This document shows positions 1-7,217 of a stretch of DNA of 64,000 nt, piece after piece. A model generated the notes under the pieces. The model was not told the DNA's origin. It made no database searches and worked only from the letters and a program-made list of their open reading frames with translations. Source of the DNA: Agromyces protaetiae. Its GTDB lineage: Bacteria; Actinomycetota; Actinomycetes; Actinomycetales; Microbacteriaceae. Each line of letters opens with the position of its first letter. Position 1 is the first letter of the stretch. The stretch spans positions 2,108,001 through 2,172,000 of the forward strand of contig NZ_CP133018.1 of NCBI RefSeq assembly GCF_030866785.1. The letters run 5' to 3'. The position numbers were made by a program, and so were the translations under genes.

Positions 1-1
1 G

Positions 2-181
2 GCCACGGTGTACAGCGTCGACAGGCTGTCCGGAAGCCTCGACCTCAGTTCGACCGGGCTGCTGAAGGGCACCGTGCATGCCGGCAGCGAGGGCGTGCAC
101 CCGTTGACCGTTCAGCTCGCGAACGGCACGGAGCGCGCGCAGCGGACCATCATGCTCGAGGTACTGCCGGCCGAGCGGTAG
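2..181 (+). CDS. C-terminal fragment of a probable secreted Ig-like protein
   Basis: The last 59 codons of a gene whose start lies left of the window are readable to a TAG stop. The fragment contains the runs SGSLDLSSTGLLKGTV and EGVHPLTVQLANG, which resemble the putative-Ig (He_PIG) fold common in bacterial surface proteins. There is no membrane segment or sorting signal in the visible tail, so the protein would be secreted or bound non-covalently. The family call rests on a short stretch and is tentative. Confidence 0.55.
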   Translation, partial: ATVYSVDRLSGSLDLSSTGLLKGTVHAGSEGVHPLTVQLANGTERAQRTIMLEVLPAER

Positions 182-233
182 TGGTTTCACCACACCTCGG
201 CGGGGAGTCCTGTCGCACGCGTCACGTGCGGCG

Positions 234-1157
234 TCAGCGGACGGGCCAAAGGCCCGACGTGGTGAACTCGGGCTCGCCGTTCGCGCGGCGCCAGGACTGG
301 TAGCTCTCGGCCTGGTCGCGGCACCAGCCGACCTGGCGGGCGTGCAGGTCGGCGATCGCGGCCGACGCGACCTCGGGGAACGCCCGCACGATCGCCTGCG
401 CGACCCGCCCCGCGGCGACGGCGTCGGCACCGGCATCGTGCGCGTCGGTCAGCTCGACACCGTAGTGCGCGCACGCAGCCGTGAGCGTGCGCTTGCCACG
501 CCGGTACCGGTCGACGGCCTTGTCGATCACGAGCGGATCGATCACCGGTCCGGGGCCCGGCAAAGGGTCGTGTCCGTAACGCTCGGCCTCGCGTGCGAGC
601 ACGGACAGGTCATAGCTGGCGTTGTACGCGACGATCGGCAGGCCACGGCACGCGGCATCGTGGAGCGCCGCGATGATCTCCGCGACCGCCTGCGCTGCCG
701 GGGCGCCCTCGGCACGCGCCCGCTCGGTCGTGACGCCGTGGATGAGCGACGCCGCCGTCGGGATCTCGACTCCGGGGTCGACGAGCCATTCGCGCCGCTC
801 GAGGACCTCGCCGGACCGCCCGATGACGCCGACATGCGCGGTGACGATGCGGCAGGTATCGATGTCGATCCCGGTCGTCTCGAGGTCGAACACGGCGAGC
901 CGGTCGGCCCAGTGCACATTGGCACCGGGCACATTGGCACCGGGCACATTGGCACCGGACGCATCGGCACCGGGCGCATTGGCACCGGACGCATCGGCGA
1001 CCAGCGCGAGCGGCCGGTCGAAGCCGGTCGGCACAGCGTCGGTCGGCACAGCGTCGGTCGGCACAGCGTCGGCGGGCACCGTGTCGGGACGCTCGGACGT
1101 TGCCGGCGCGAGCTCGGGCCAGTCGTCGTCGGACCAGAGGGCGGTGGACTCCTGCAT
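234..1157 (-). CDS. DEDDh 3'-5' exonuclease (DnaQ-like) with N-terminal pentapeptide repeats
   Basis: The 307-residue product carries the DnaQ/epsilon-type exonuclease fold, expected to trim DNA or RNA 3' ends with two metal ions. Visible catalytic signatures are DLETTG (about residues 91-96, ExoI), YNASYDLSVL (ExoII Asp) and DAHDAGADA (ExoIII His...Asp). The first 85 residues are low complexity: three DAVPT units, then five or six [AV][SP]GA[ND] units, encoded by 15-bp DNA repeats. The start at 1157 is chosen because a TACAGT box sits exactly 7 nt upstream, giving a leaderless start. A longer in-frame start at 1202 exists but has no promoter or Shine-Dalgarno. It diverges from the hydrolase at 1241. 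Whether it works in repair or RNA decay cannot be told. Confidence 0.88.
   Translation of the reverse strand: MQESTALWSDDDWPELAPATSERPDTVPADAVPTDAVPTDAVPTGFDRPLALVADASGANAPGADASGANVPGANVPGANVHWADRLAVFDLETTGIDIDTCRIVTAHVGVIGRSGEVLERREWLVDPGVEIPTAASLIHGVTTERARAEGAPAAQAVAEIIAALHDAACRGLPIVAYNASYDLSVLAREAERYGHDPLPGPGPVIDPLVIDKAVDRYRRGKRTLTAACAHYGVELTDAHDAGADAVAAGRVAQAIVRAFPEVASAAIADLHARQVGWCRDQAESYQSWRRANGEPEFTTSGLWPVR
914..1085. repeat. Two 15-bp in-frame tandem repeat arrays
   Basis: Array A (914 to about 998) repeats the unit GCACATTGGCACCGG with small variations five to six times. Array B (1026-1085) repeats GGTCGGCACAGCGTC three times plus a degenerate fourth copy. Both have a period of 15 bp, so copy changes keep the exonuclease reading frame and add or remove pentapeptides. 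Confidence 0.9.
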
Positions 1158-1164
1158 GCCCGCC

Positions 1165-1170
1165 ACTGTA
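1165..1170 (-). promoter_or_regulatory. -10 box of exonuclease gene
   Basis: On the minus strand TACAGT is followed by 7 nt and then the ATG at 1157. This fits a leaderless transcript. Confidence 0.5.
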
Positions 1171-1227
1171 TGAGGGGCCACCGTCACCGCGCGGCCAGGC
1201 ACGCCGGGAATGCGGAGGGCGCCACCG

Positions 1228-1233
1228 TAGACT
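1228..1233 (+). promoter_or_regulatory. -10 box of hydrolase gene
   Basis: TAGACT is followed by 7 nt and the ATG at 1241, again the leaderless spacing. Confidence 0.55.
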
Positions 1234-1240
1234 TGACCCG

Positions 1241-2158
1241 ATGACCCGCAATCCGTACGCCGCCGATCTCGCGCGCATCCCGGTGCGCGCGCACCGCACG
1301 CAGGTGCTCGGCACCGAGACGGCGTGGTGGGAGTACGGCGACCCGGTCGACTCGGCCGCGCCGGTGCTGGTCCTCGTGCACGGCTTCCGCGGCGACCACC
1401 ACGGGCTCGAGCCGGTCGTGGCGAGCCTGCCGGGATTCCGTGTCGTGTCTCCCGACCTCCCGGGCTTCGGTGGCTCCGCCCCGCTCGCCGATCGCGCGCA
1501 CGACATCGACGGCTACGCCGCCTGGCTGGCTGCGTTCATCGCAGCGACCGGCATCTCCGCGCCGTACACACTGCTCGGCCACTCGTTCGGGTCGATCATC
1601 GCCTCCGCCGCGGTGGCTGCAGGTCTCCGGCCCGACCGGCTGGTCCTCGTGAACCCGATCGGCGCGCCCGCCCTGGAGGGTCCCCGGGGGCTCATGACCC
1701 GACTCGCGATCTTCTACTACTGGGCGAGCGCGAAGCTTCCGGCGCGCGCCGGGTTCGCGCTGCTCAAGAACCGGGCGATCGTGCGCGTCATGAGCATCAC
1801 GATGGCGAAGACCCGAGAGAAGGCGCTCCGACGGTTCATCCATGACCAGCACGACCGCTACTTCTCGGTGTTCGCCGACCGCGACACGCTGCTCGAGGCG
1901 TTCCGCGCCTCGGTGAGCCACGACGTGAGCGAGTACGCCGCCGGCATCCCCGTGCCGGCGCTGCTCGTCGCCGCCGATCGAGACGACATCACGCCGATCG
2001 AGGCGGAGCGAGCGCTGGTTCGGCGCTTCCCCGATGCACGGCTGGCCGAGATCGAAGGCGTCGGGCACTTGATCCATTACGAGAAGCCTGTCGAGGCTGC
2101 CGAGTGCATCCGCGGGTTCGTCGGTGTGGAGTCCCCCGGGGCGGAGGCTGCGCGGTGA
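1241..2158 (+). CDS. Alpha/beta hydrolase
   Basis: A 305-residue alpha/beta-hydrolase-fold protein without a signal peptide, so cytoplasmic. The oxyanion-hole motif HGFRGD lies near residue 47, the nucleophile elbow is GHSFGS (Ser near residue 113), and the catalytic His is in EGVGHLIHYEKP near the C terminus. The family includes esterases, lactonases and C-C hydrolases, so the substrate is unknown. Its stop overlaps the GTG start of the following glycosyltransferase (GTGA), so the two are translationally coupled and probably act in one pathway. The start is set by TAGACT seven bases upstream. Confidence 0.9.
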   Translation: MTRNPYAADLARIPVRAHRTQVLGTETAWWEYGDPVDSAAPVLVLVHGFRGDHHGLEPVVASLPGFRVVSPDLPGFGGSAPLADRAHDIDGYAAWLAAFIAATGISAPYTLLGHSFGSIIASAAVAAGLRPDRLVLVNPIGAPALEGPRGLMTRLAIFYYWASAKLPARAGFALLKNRAIVRVMSITMAKTREKALRRFIHDQHDRYFSVFADRDTLLEAFRASVSHDVSEYAAGIPVPALLVAADRDDITPIEAERALVRRFPDARLAEIEGVGHLIHYEKPVEAAECIRGFVGVESPGAEAAR

Positions 2159-3240
2159 AGCTCGTCGTCGATTGCCGCTACACGCGTATCGGGCAGCACG
2201 ACGGCATCAGCCGGTTCACGGCGGGCATCGTGCGGGAGCTCGGGGCGAGGCATCCGCTCACCATGCTCATCAGCGACCGCCGGCAGCTCGAGCTGCTTCC
2301 CGACCTGCCGTGGCAGCTCGCGACGTCGCCGACGAGCATTCGCGAGCCGCTCGTGGCTAGGCAGGTGCGCAAGCTCCGGCCCGACGTGGTCTTCTCGCCC
2401 ATGCAGACCATGGGCTCCTGGGGTCGCGACTATGCGCTGCTGCTGACCCTCCACGACCTCATCTACTACGAACACCGCACGCCGCCGCACAACCTTCCGG
2501 CGCCCGTGCGGCTGCTCTGGCGGCTGTACCATCTCGCGTGGTGGCCGCAGCGTCTGCTGCTGAACCGCGCCGACGCTGTCGTCACCGTCTCCGAGACCAC
2601 GGCGGGGCTCATCCGCGAGCACCACCTGACGAAGCGGCCGGTCACCGTCGTGCCGAACGCCGCCGACGAGCTGCCGGTGCCGCCGCTGCCGCGTGAGCGC
2701 CCGTCGCGCAACCGGCTCGTGTACATGGGCTCGTACATGCCGTACAAGAACGTCGACACGCTTGTGCGCGCGGCCGCCATGCTGCCCGACCACGAGCTCC
2801 ACCTGCTCAGCCGCATCAGCACCGAGGAGCGCGCACGATTGACGCGCCTCGCCCCCGAGGCGCGGCTGGTCTTCCACGACGGTGTCACGGATGCGGCGTA
2901 CGCCGACCTGCTCGCCGACGCCACCGCGCTCGTGCACGCGAGCCGAGCCGAGGGCTTCGGCATCCCGCTCGTCGAGGCGATGCGCGTGGGTACGCCGGTC
3001 GTCGTCAACGACACGCCGATCTTCCGGGAGATCGGCGGTGACGCCGCGCTCTACTTCGACGGCGACGACGCCGATTCGCTCGTCCGCGCGCTCGGCCGGC
3101 TCGAGGAACCGGGGGAGTGGACGCGCCGTTCGGCGACTTCGCTCGAGCGCGCGAGCGCCTACACCTGGGCGGCCTCGGCCGAGCGCCTGCTCGAACTCAT
3201 CCGGGAGACCGCAGCGTCACGCCCGGCGCGCCGGGCGTGA
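2155..3240 (+). CDS. Glycosyltransferase family 4 (GT-B) protein
   Basis: A 361-residue GT-B fold glycosyltransferase. The N-terminal half has the glycine-bearing loop GQHDGISRFTAGIVREL, and the C-terminal half has the donor-binding signature HASRAEGFGIPLVEAM, in which the E-x7-E pattern of GT4 enzymes is visible. It would transfer a sugar from a nucleotide donor to a lipid or glycan acceptor; neither is identifiable. It starts at GTG inside the stop of the upstream hydrolase, so they form a two-gene operon. A perfect inverted repeat overlaps its stop codon and probably terminates transcription. Confidence 0.9.
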   Translation: MKLVVDCRYTRIGQHDGISRFTAGIVRELGARHPLTMLISDRRQLELLPDLPWQLATSPTSIREPLVARQVRKLRPDVVFSPMQTMGSWGRDYALLLTLHDLIYYEHRTPPHNLPAPVRLLWRLYHLAWWPQRLLLNRADAVVTVSETTAGLIREHHLTKRPVTVVPNAADELPVPPLPRERPSRNRLVYMGSYMPYKNVDTLVRAAAMLPDHELHLLSRISTEERARLTRLAPEARLVFHDGVTDAAYADLLADATALVHASRAEGFGIPLVEAMRVGTPVVVNDTPIFREIGGDAALYFDGDDADSLVRALGRLEEPGEWTRRSATSLERASAYTWAASAERLLELIRETAASRPARRA

Positions 3241-3241
3241 C
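3216..3241. terminator. Bidirectional hairpin between convergent genes
   Basis: A perfect 26-nt palindrome made of GTCACGCCCGGCG and its reverse complement spans the stop codon of the glycosyltransferase. The sirtuin gene converges from the right. There is no T-tract, which is usual for GC-rich actinobacterial terminators. Confidence 0.6.
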
Positions 3242-3267
3242 CGGGGTGTGCGCCGCTCGCGGCGGGC

Positions 3268-4107
3268 TCAGCCGAGCGCGGCCGCCATCGCGGTGAGCGT
3301 CTCGCTGGTGCCCGCGTCGAGCTTGACCGCGGCGCGGCCGTCGCCCTTGGTGACGCCGCGGTTGACCACGATGATCGGGAGGTGGCGCCGCCGCGCCTGT
3401 TCGATCAGCCGGATCCCCGAGTTCACGACGAGCGAGGACCCGGCGACGAGCAGCACGTCGGCGCCCGCCACGATCGACCTGGCGGACTCGAAGGTCTCAC
3501 CGGGCACGAACTCGCCGAAGAACACCACGTCGGGCTTCAGCGTGCCGCCGCACACGGTGCAGTCGGGGATGCGCATGGCGTCGACGTCGTCGACCTCGAC
3601 GTCGCCGTCGGGCGCCGGCCGGATCGCCTCCCGGAGATCGATGCCGGGATTCAGCGCCTCGAGCCGGTCGGCGATCGCCTGCCGCGCGTAGTACTGGCCG
3701 CACGCGAGGCACACGACCCGGTCCATGGCGCCGTGCAGCTCGACGACGTGCGCCGTGCCCGCGCGGCGGTGCAGTCCGTCGACGTTCTGGGTCACGAGCC
3801 CGGATACGACGCCCGCGGCCTCCAGCTCGGCGAGCGCACGGTGGCCGGGGTTGGGCTGCGCGGCGCCGAAATGGCGCCAGCCGAGATGGCTGCCCGCCCA
3901 GTAGCGCTTCCGCGCCTGCTCGGACGCCAGGAAGGTCTGGAAGGTCATCGGCGACCGGCGCGGCGCGCCCTCGCCGCGGTAGTCGGGGATGCCCGAGTCG
4001 GTGCTCACCCCGGCACCGGTCAGCACCGCCACCCGAGCGCCGCGCATGAGGGCGATCGCCTCGTCGAGCTGCTCGCTCGCGAGGGCGTCTGCGACGAGGT
4101 TCGTCAA
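3268..4107 (-). CDS. Sir2-family NAD-dependent protein deacylase
   Basis: The 279-residue protein has the full sirtuin core: the NAD-binding motif GAGVSTDSGIPDYRG (about residues 31-45), TQNVDGLH, the catalytic His in VELHGAMD, and a four-Cys zinc ribbon (CLAC and CTVC). It removes acyl groups from lysine using NAD+, giving O-acyl-ADP-ribose and nicotinamide. It begins with TTG (4107), supported by a purine-rich GGAAGGA six bases upstream. It stands alone, diverging from the methyltransferase at 4199. There is nothing to suggest the ADP-ribosyltransferase subgroup. Confidence 0.94.
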   Translation of the reverse strand: MTNLVADALASEQLDEAIALMRGARVAVLTGAGVSTDSGIPDYRGEGAPRRSPMTFQTFLASEQARKRYWAGSHLGWRHFGAAQPNPGHRALAELEAAGVVSGLVTQNVDGLHRRAGTAHVVELHGAMDRVVCLACGQYYARQAIADRLEALNPGIDLREAIRPAPDGDVEVDDVDAMRIPDCTVCGGTLKPDVVFFGEFVPGETFESARSIVAGADVLLVAGSSLVVNSGIRLIEQARRRHLPIIVVNRGVTKGDGRAAVKLDAGTSETLTAMAAALG

Positions 4108-4198
4108 CGCCGTTCCTTCCGCCTGTCCGTCGAGTGTAAACGCGCCGGTTTACCGGATTGTTTCCGCGCCTGGCAGGCTGGACGCCGGAGGACACCGA

Positions 4199-5005
4199 AT
4201 GCGCATCGAACGAGTCGCCGACGCGGCATCCGACCGGGTCGCCGACTACGCGGCGCTGACGGATGTCTCGCTGCGAACCGCCACCGAGGCCGAACGCGGA
4301 CTGTACATCGCCGAGTCGGCCAAGGTCATCGCGCGCGCGGTCCGGGCCGGGCACCGGCCGCGGTCGGTGCTCATGGAGGAGAAGTGGCTCGCAGGGCTCG
4401 AGCCTGTGCTCGCCCCGTTCGACATCCCGGTGCATCTCGCCGATGCCGAGCAGCTCGAGGCCATCACCGGCTACCGCGTGCACCGCGGCGCGCTCGCGGC
4501 CTTCGAACGCCCGGCGTTGCCCGATCCGGCCGAACTGCTCGAGGGCGCGCGCCGGGTCGTGGTGCTTGAGGACATCGTCGACCACACCAACGTGGGTGCG
4601 ATCTTCCGCAGCGTCGCGGCGCTCGGGGCCGATGCGGTGCTCGTGAGCCCGCGCTGCGCCGACCCGCTGTACCGGCGGAGCGTGAAGGTCAGCATGGGCA
4701 CGGTGTTCCAGGTGCCGTGGACGCGCATCGGGGAGTGGGACGAGGCGGCGGCACAGTTCGCCGCGCACGGGTTCACGACCGCCGCGCTCGCCCTCGCCGA
4801 GGACGCGGTGTCACTGCGGCGGCTGGCCGCGGACCCGCCCGAACGACTCGCGCTGGTGTTCGGCACCGAGGGCGACGGGCTCAGCCGGCATGCGCTGCAC
4901 GCGGCCGACCTGACCGTGACGATCCCCATGGCACACGGCGTCGACTCGCTCAACGTGGCGGCCACCGCGGCGGTCGTGCTCTACGCGCTCGGCGACGACA
5001 TCTAG
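4199..5005 (+). CDS. SpoU/TrmH-family RNA 2'-O-methyltransferase
   Basis: A 268-residue SPOUT methyltransferase predicted to methylate a ribose 2'-OH in rRNA or tRNA with S-adenosylmethionine. The C-terminal domain shows the three motifs NVGAIFRSVAALG (motif 1, catalytic Arg), FGTEGDGLS (motif 2) and DSLNVAATAAVVLYAL (motif 3), which form the trefoil-knot SAM site. The N-terminal approx. 110 residues resemble the substrate-binding domain of rRNA methylases. GGAGG lies about 10 nt before the ATG. The exact RNA target cannot be read from sequence. Confidence 0.92.
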   Translation: MRIERVADAASDRVADYAALTDVSLRTATEAERGLYIAESAKVIARAVRAGHRPRSVLMEEKWLAGLEPVLAPFDIPVHLADAEQLEAITGYRVHRGALAAFERPALPDPAELLEGARRVVVLEDIVDHTNVGAIFRSVAALGADAVLVSPRCADPLYRRSVKVSMGTVFQVPWTRIGEWDEAAAQFAAHGFTTAALALAEDAVSLRRLAADPPERLALVFGTEGDGLSRHALHAADLTVTIPMAHGVDSLNVAATAAVVLYALGDDI

Positions 5006-5016
5006 GCTCGTTCGTG

Positions 5017-6345
5017 ATGTCGCACCAGATCGCTCCCGCTCCGACCGCCGCAGGCCCAGACTCGTCCGGGTCCGCCCATCGCGGCAGCGGAGCCGACGCC
5101 GAACGACGTCGCATGTACCGCCGACGCCGACTCGTCGTGTTCGGCGCGCTCGCGCTCGTCCTCGCGCTGCTGATCGGTGGCGTCACGTACGTCTCGAACG
5201 CGCTGGGCACCCCGGTTCCCGCCGTCGCGGCCGCGACGACCGTCCCCGCGCCCGTTGCGCAGCCACCGCAGCCGCTCGCCCTGCCCGGGTTCGGCGAGTA
5301 TGCGGTCGGCGCGGTCGGCTTCGACGGTGTGCTCGCGGCGAGCGAGGCGCAGGCGCCCATGCCGATCGCGAGCATCGCCAAGGTCGTGACCGCACTCGTC
5401 GTCCTCGGCGCGCATCCGGTCGCGGCAGGGGAGGGCGGCCCGGCGATCGCCTACACCGACGCCGACGTCGACATCTACTGGGACATGGTGGCGCAGAACG
5501 GCTCCGTCGCACCGGTCGCCGCGGGCACCTCGCTCAGCCTGACCCAGAGCCTCGAGGCCATGCTGCTGCCCTCGGGCAACAACTACGCGATCTCGATCGC
5601 GAACTGGGCGTTCGGCTCGGAGGGCGCGTACGTCGAGGCCGCGAACGCGTGGCTCGCCGAGCACGGGTTCACCGAGACCACGATCGCCGACGCGAGCGGG
5701 CTCTCGCTCGCGAACGTCGCGACCCCCGGCGACCTCGTGCGGCTCGGCCAGCTCGCGCTCACCGAACCGGCGCTCGCCGGCATCGTCGCGCAGCAGGCCG
5801 TCGACCTGCCGGGCGTCGGCCGCGTCGAGAACTCGAACAAGCTGCTCGGCAGCCACGGCGTCGACGGCATCAAGACCGGCACGACCGACGACGCCGCGAA
5901 CCTGCTCTTCTCGGCCGACTATGCGGTCGGCGACTCGACCGTGACGGTGGTCGGGGTGATGCTCGGCGCCGACACGCACGCGCAGCTGCGCGAGGCGATC
6001 GCGGCGCTGCTCGACAGCGTCGCGCCGGGGTTCCACGAGGTCACGGCGCTCGAGGCCGGCGTCGACCTTGCGCGGTACTCGACCGCCTGGGGCGACGTCG
6101 CATCCGCGCGGACCGCCGACGGAGCATCCGTCGTCGTCTGGAGCGACACGCCCGTCGAGGTCTCGGTCGAGGCCGAGCCGGTCACGACCGCCGATGCGGG
6201 CGCTCAGGTGGGCGTCGCGACCGTCCGTGCCGGCGCGCAGACGATCGAGGTCCCGCTCGAGCTCGACGCGCCGATCGACGACCCCGGCGCCTGGTGGCGC
6301 CTCACGAACCCGGGCGCGCTGGCCGCGACTCAGCCGGCGGGCTGA
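5017..6345 (+). CDS. D-alanyl-D-alanine carboxypeptidase (peptidase S11)
   Basis: A 442-residue membrane-anchored penicillin-binding protein that trims the terminal D-Ala of peptidoglycan stem peptides. An approx. 35-residue Arg-rich cytoplasmic tail precedes a single membrane segment (VVFGALALVLALLIGGVTYV). The extracytoplasmic domain has the three penicillin-fold motifs in order: SIAK (nucleophile Ser), SGN, and KTG. Instead of a PBP5-like C-terminal anchor it ends with an approx. 100-residue beta-rich extension. Its 3' end overlaps the convergent SGNH hydrolase gene by 16 bp. Confidence 0.92.
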   Translation: MSHQIAPAPTAAGPDSSGSAHRGSGADAERRRMYRRRRLVVFGALALVLALLIGGVTYVSNALGTPVPAVAAATTVPAPVAQPPQPLALPGFGEYAVGAVGFDGVLAASEAQAPMPIASIAKVVTALVVLGAHPVAAGEGGPAIAYTDADVDIYWDMVAQNGSVAPVAAGTSLSLTQSLEAMLLPSGNNYAISIANWAFGSEGAYVEAANAWLAEHGFTETTIADASGLSLANVATPGDLVRLGQLALTEPALAGIVAQQAVDLPGVGRVENSNKLLGSHGVDGIKTGTTDDAANLLFSADYAVGDSTVTVVGVMLGADTHAQLREAIAALLDSVAPGFHEVTALEAGVDLARYSTAWGDVASARTADGASVVVWSDTPVEVSVEAEPVTTADAGAQVGVATVRAGAQTIEVPLELDAPIDDPGAWWRLTNPGALAATQPAG

Positions 6346-7157
6346 GAGCCGCCGACGCCGTCGACGGCGTCCTCCGTCGCCACCCGGTACGGACCGGCGG
6401 CGGGGCGCTTGGCTCGAATCCGATCGCCGGACGACTGGTGGCGGATGCGTCGGAGCACCCACGGCACGAGGTACTCACGCGCCCACGCGAGGTCCTCCTC
6501 GCGCGCCTGACGCCAGGTCGTCCCGGGCAGCGGTTCGGGCTTCATCGGCTCGAGGTCGTTCTCGACGTTGAGGGCGTCGAGCACCATGCGCGCCACCGTG
6601 TGATGGCCGAGGGCGTTCAGATGCAGCCGGTCGGGCGCCCAGAAGCGCTGGTCCTGGATGTCGGTCAGCGCCCACTGGTCGGCGACGATGCAATCGAACT
6701 TCGCGGCGATCGCGCGGAGGTTCTCGTTGTAGATCGCGACCTTGCCCCGGATGCCGCGGAACACCGGTGAGAAGCCGACATCGACGCCGGTGAAGATCAC
6801 GATCGTCGCCCGGTCCCGCGAGAGCCGCTCGATCGCGTACTCGAAGCGCGCGGAGATCTCGTCGGGGTCGGTGCCCGGCCGGATCACGTCGTTGCCGCCC
6901 GCCGAGATCGTGATCAGGTCGGGGTGGAGCTCGAGCGCGGGCTCCAGCTGCTCGTCGATGATCTGCTGGATGAGCTTGCCGCGGACCGCGAGGTTCGCAT
7001 AGGCGAAGTCGTCGCTCGACTGCGAGAGCACCTCGGCGACGCGGTCGGCCCACCCGCGATGGCCGCCGGGCACGCTCGGCTCAGGGTCGCCGATGCCCTC
7101 GGTGAAGGAGTCTCCGATGGCGACGTAGCGGGACCAGGGGTGCTGCTGAGTGACCAT
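6330..7157 (-). CDS. SGNH/GDSL-family hydrolase
   Basis: A 275-residue SGNH hydrolase without a signal peptide. Block I GDSFTEG holds the nucleophile Ser; block III is GGND; block V is DRLHLNALGH with the catalytic Asp and His. Such enzymes are esterases, lipases or carbohydrate deacetylases, and the substrate is not predictable. The start at 7157 is set by CAGAAT seven bases upstream. An in-frame ATG at 7166 would be three codons longer. It diverges from the helicase gene and overlaps the 3' end of the carboxypeptidase gene. Confidence 0.88.
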   Translation of the reverse strand: MVTQQHPWSRYVAIGDSFTEGIGDPEPSVPGGHRGWADRVAEVLSQSSDDFAYANLAVRGKLIQQIIDEQLEPALELHPDLITISAGGNDVIRPGTDPDEISARFEYAIERLSRDRATIVIFTGVDVGFSPVFRGIRGKVAIYNENLRAIAAKFDCIVADQWALTDIQDQRFWAPDRLHLNALGHHTVARMVLDALNVENDLEPMKPEPLPGTTWRQAREEDLAWAREYLVPWVLRRIRHQSSGDRIRAKRPAAGPYRVATEDAVDGVGGSQPAG

Positions 7158-7164
7158 GCCTCCC

Positions 7165-7170
7165 ATTCTG
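7165..7170 (-). promoter_or_regulatory. -10 box of SGNH hydrolase gene
   Basis: CAGAAT on the minus strand lies 7 nt before the ATG at 7157. It is a weak hexamer, supported mainly by its spacing. Confidence 0.35.
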
Positions 7171-7204
7171 CACACCCGATGCGAGCGTGGTCGGTGGCGT
7201 CGAC

Positions 7205-7210
7205 TACAGT
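7205..7210 (+). promoter_or_regulatory. -10 box of helicase gene
   Basis: TACAGT is followed by 7 nt and GTG at 7218. This fits leaderless initiation and decides the start over an upstream ATG. Confidence 0.5.
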
Positions 7211-7217
7211 GCTGGCA

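Noticed and set aside
187..474. Short minus-strand Arg-rich frame near the left edge
   Set aside because: It overlaps the exonuclease gene in another frame and has no plausible protein character.
914..1085. Short regular repeats considered as a CRISPR array
   Set aside because: The 15-bp units are contiguous and in frame with a gene; there are no spacers and no cas genes in the window.
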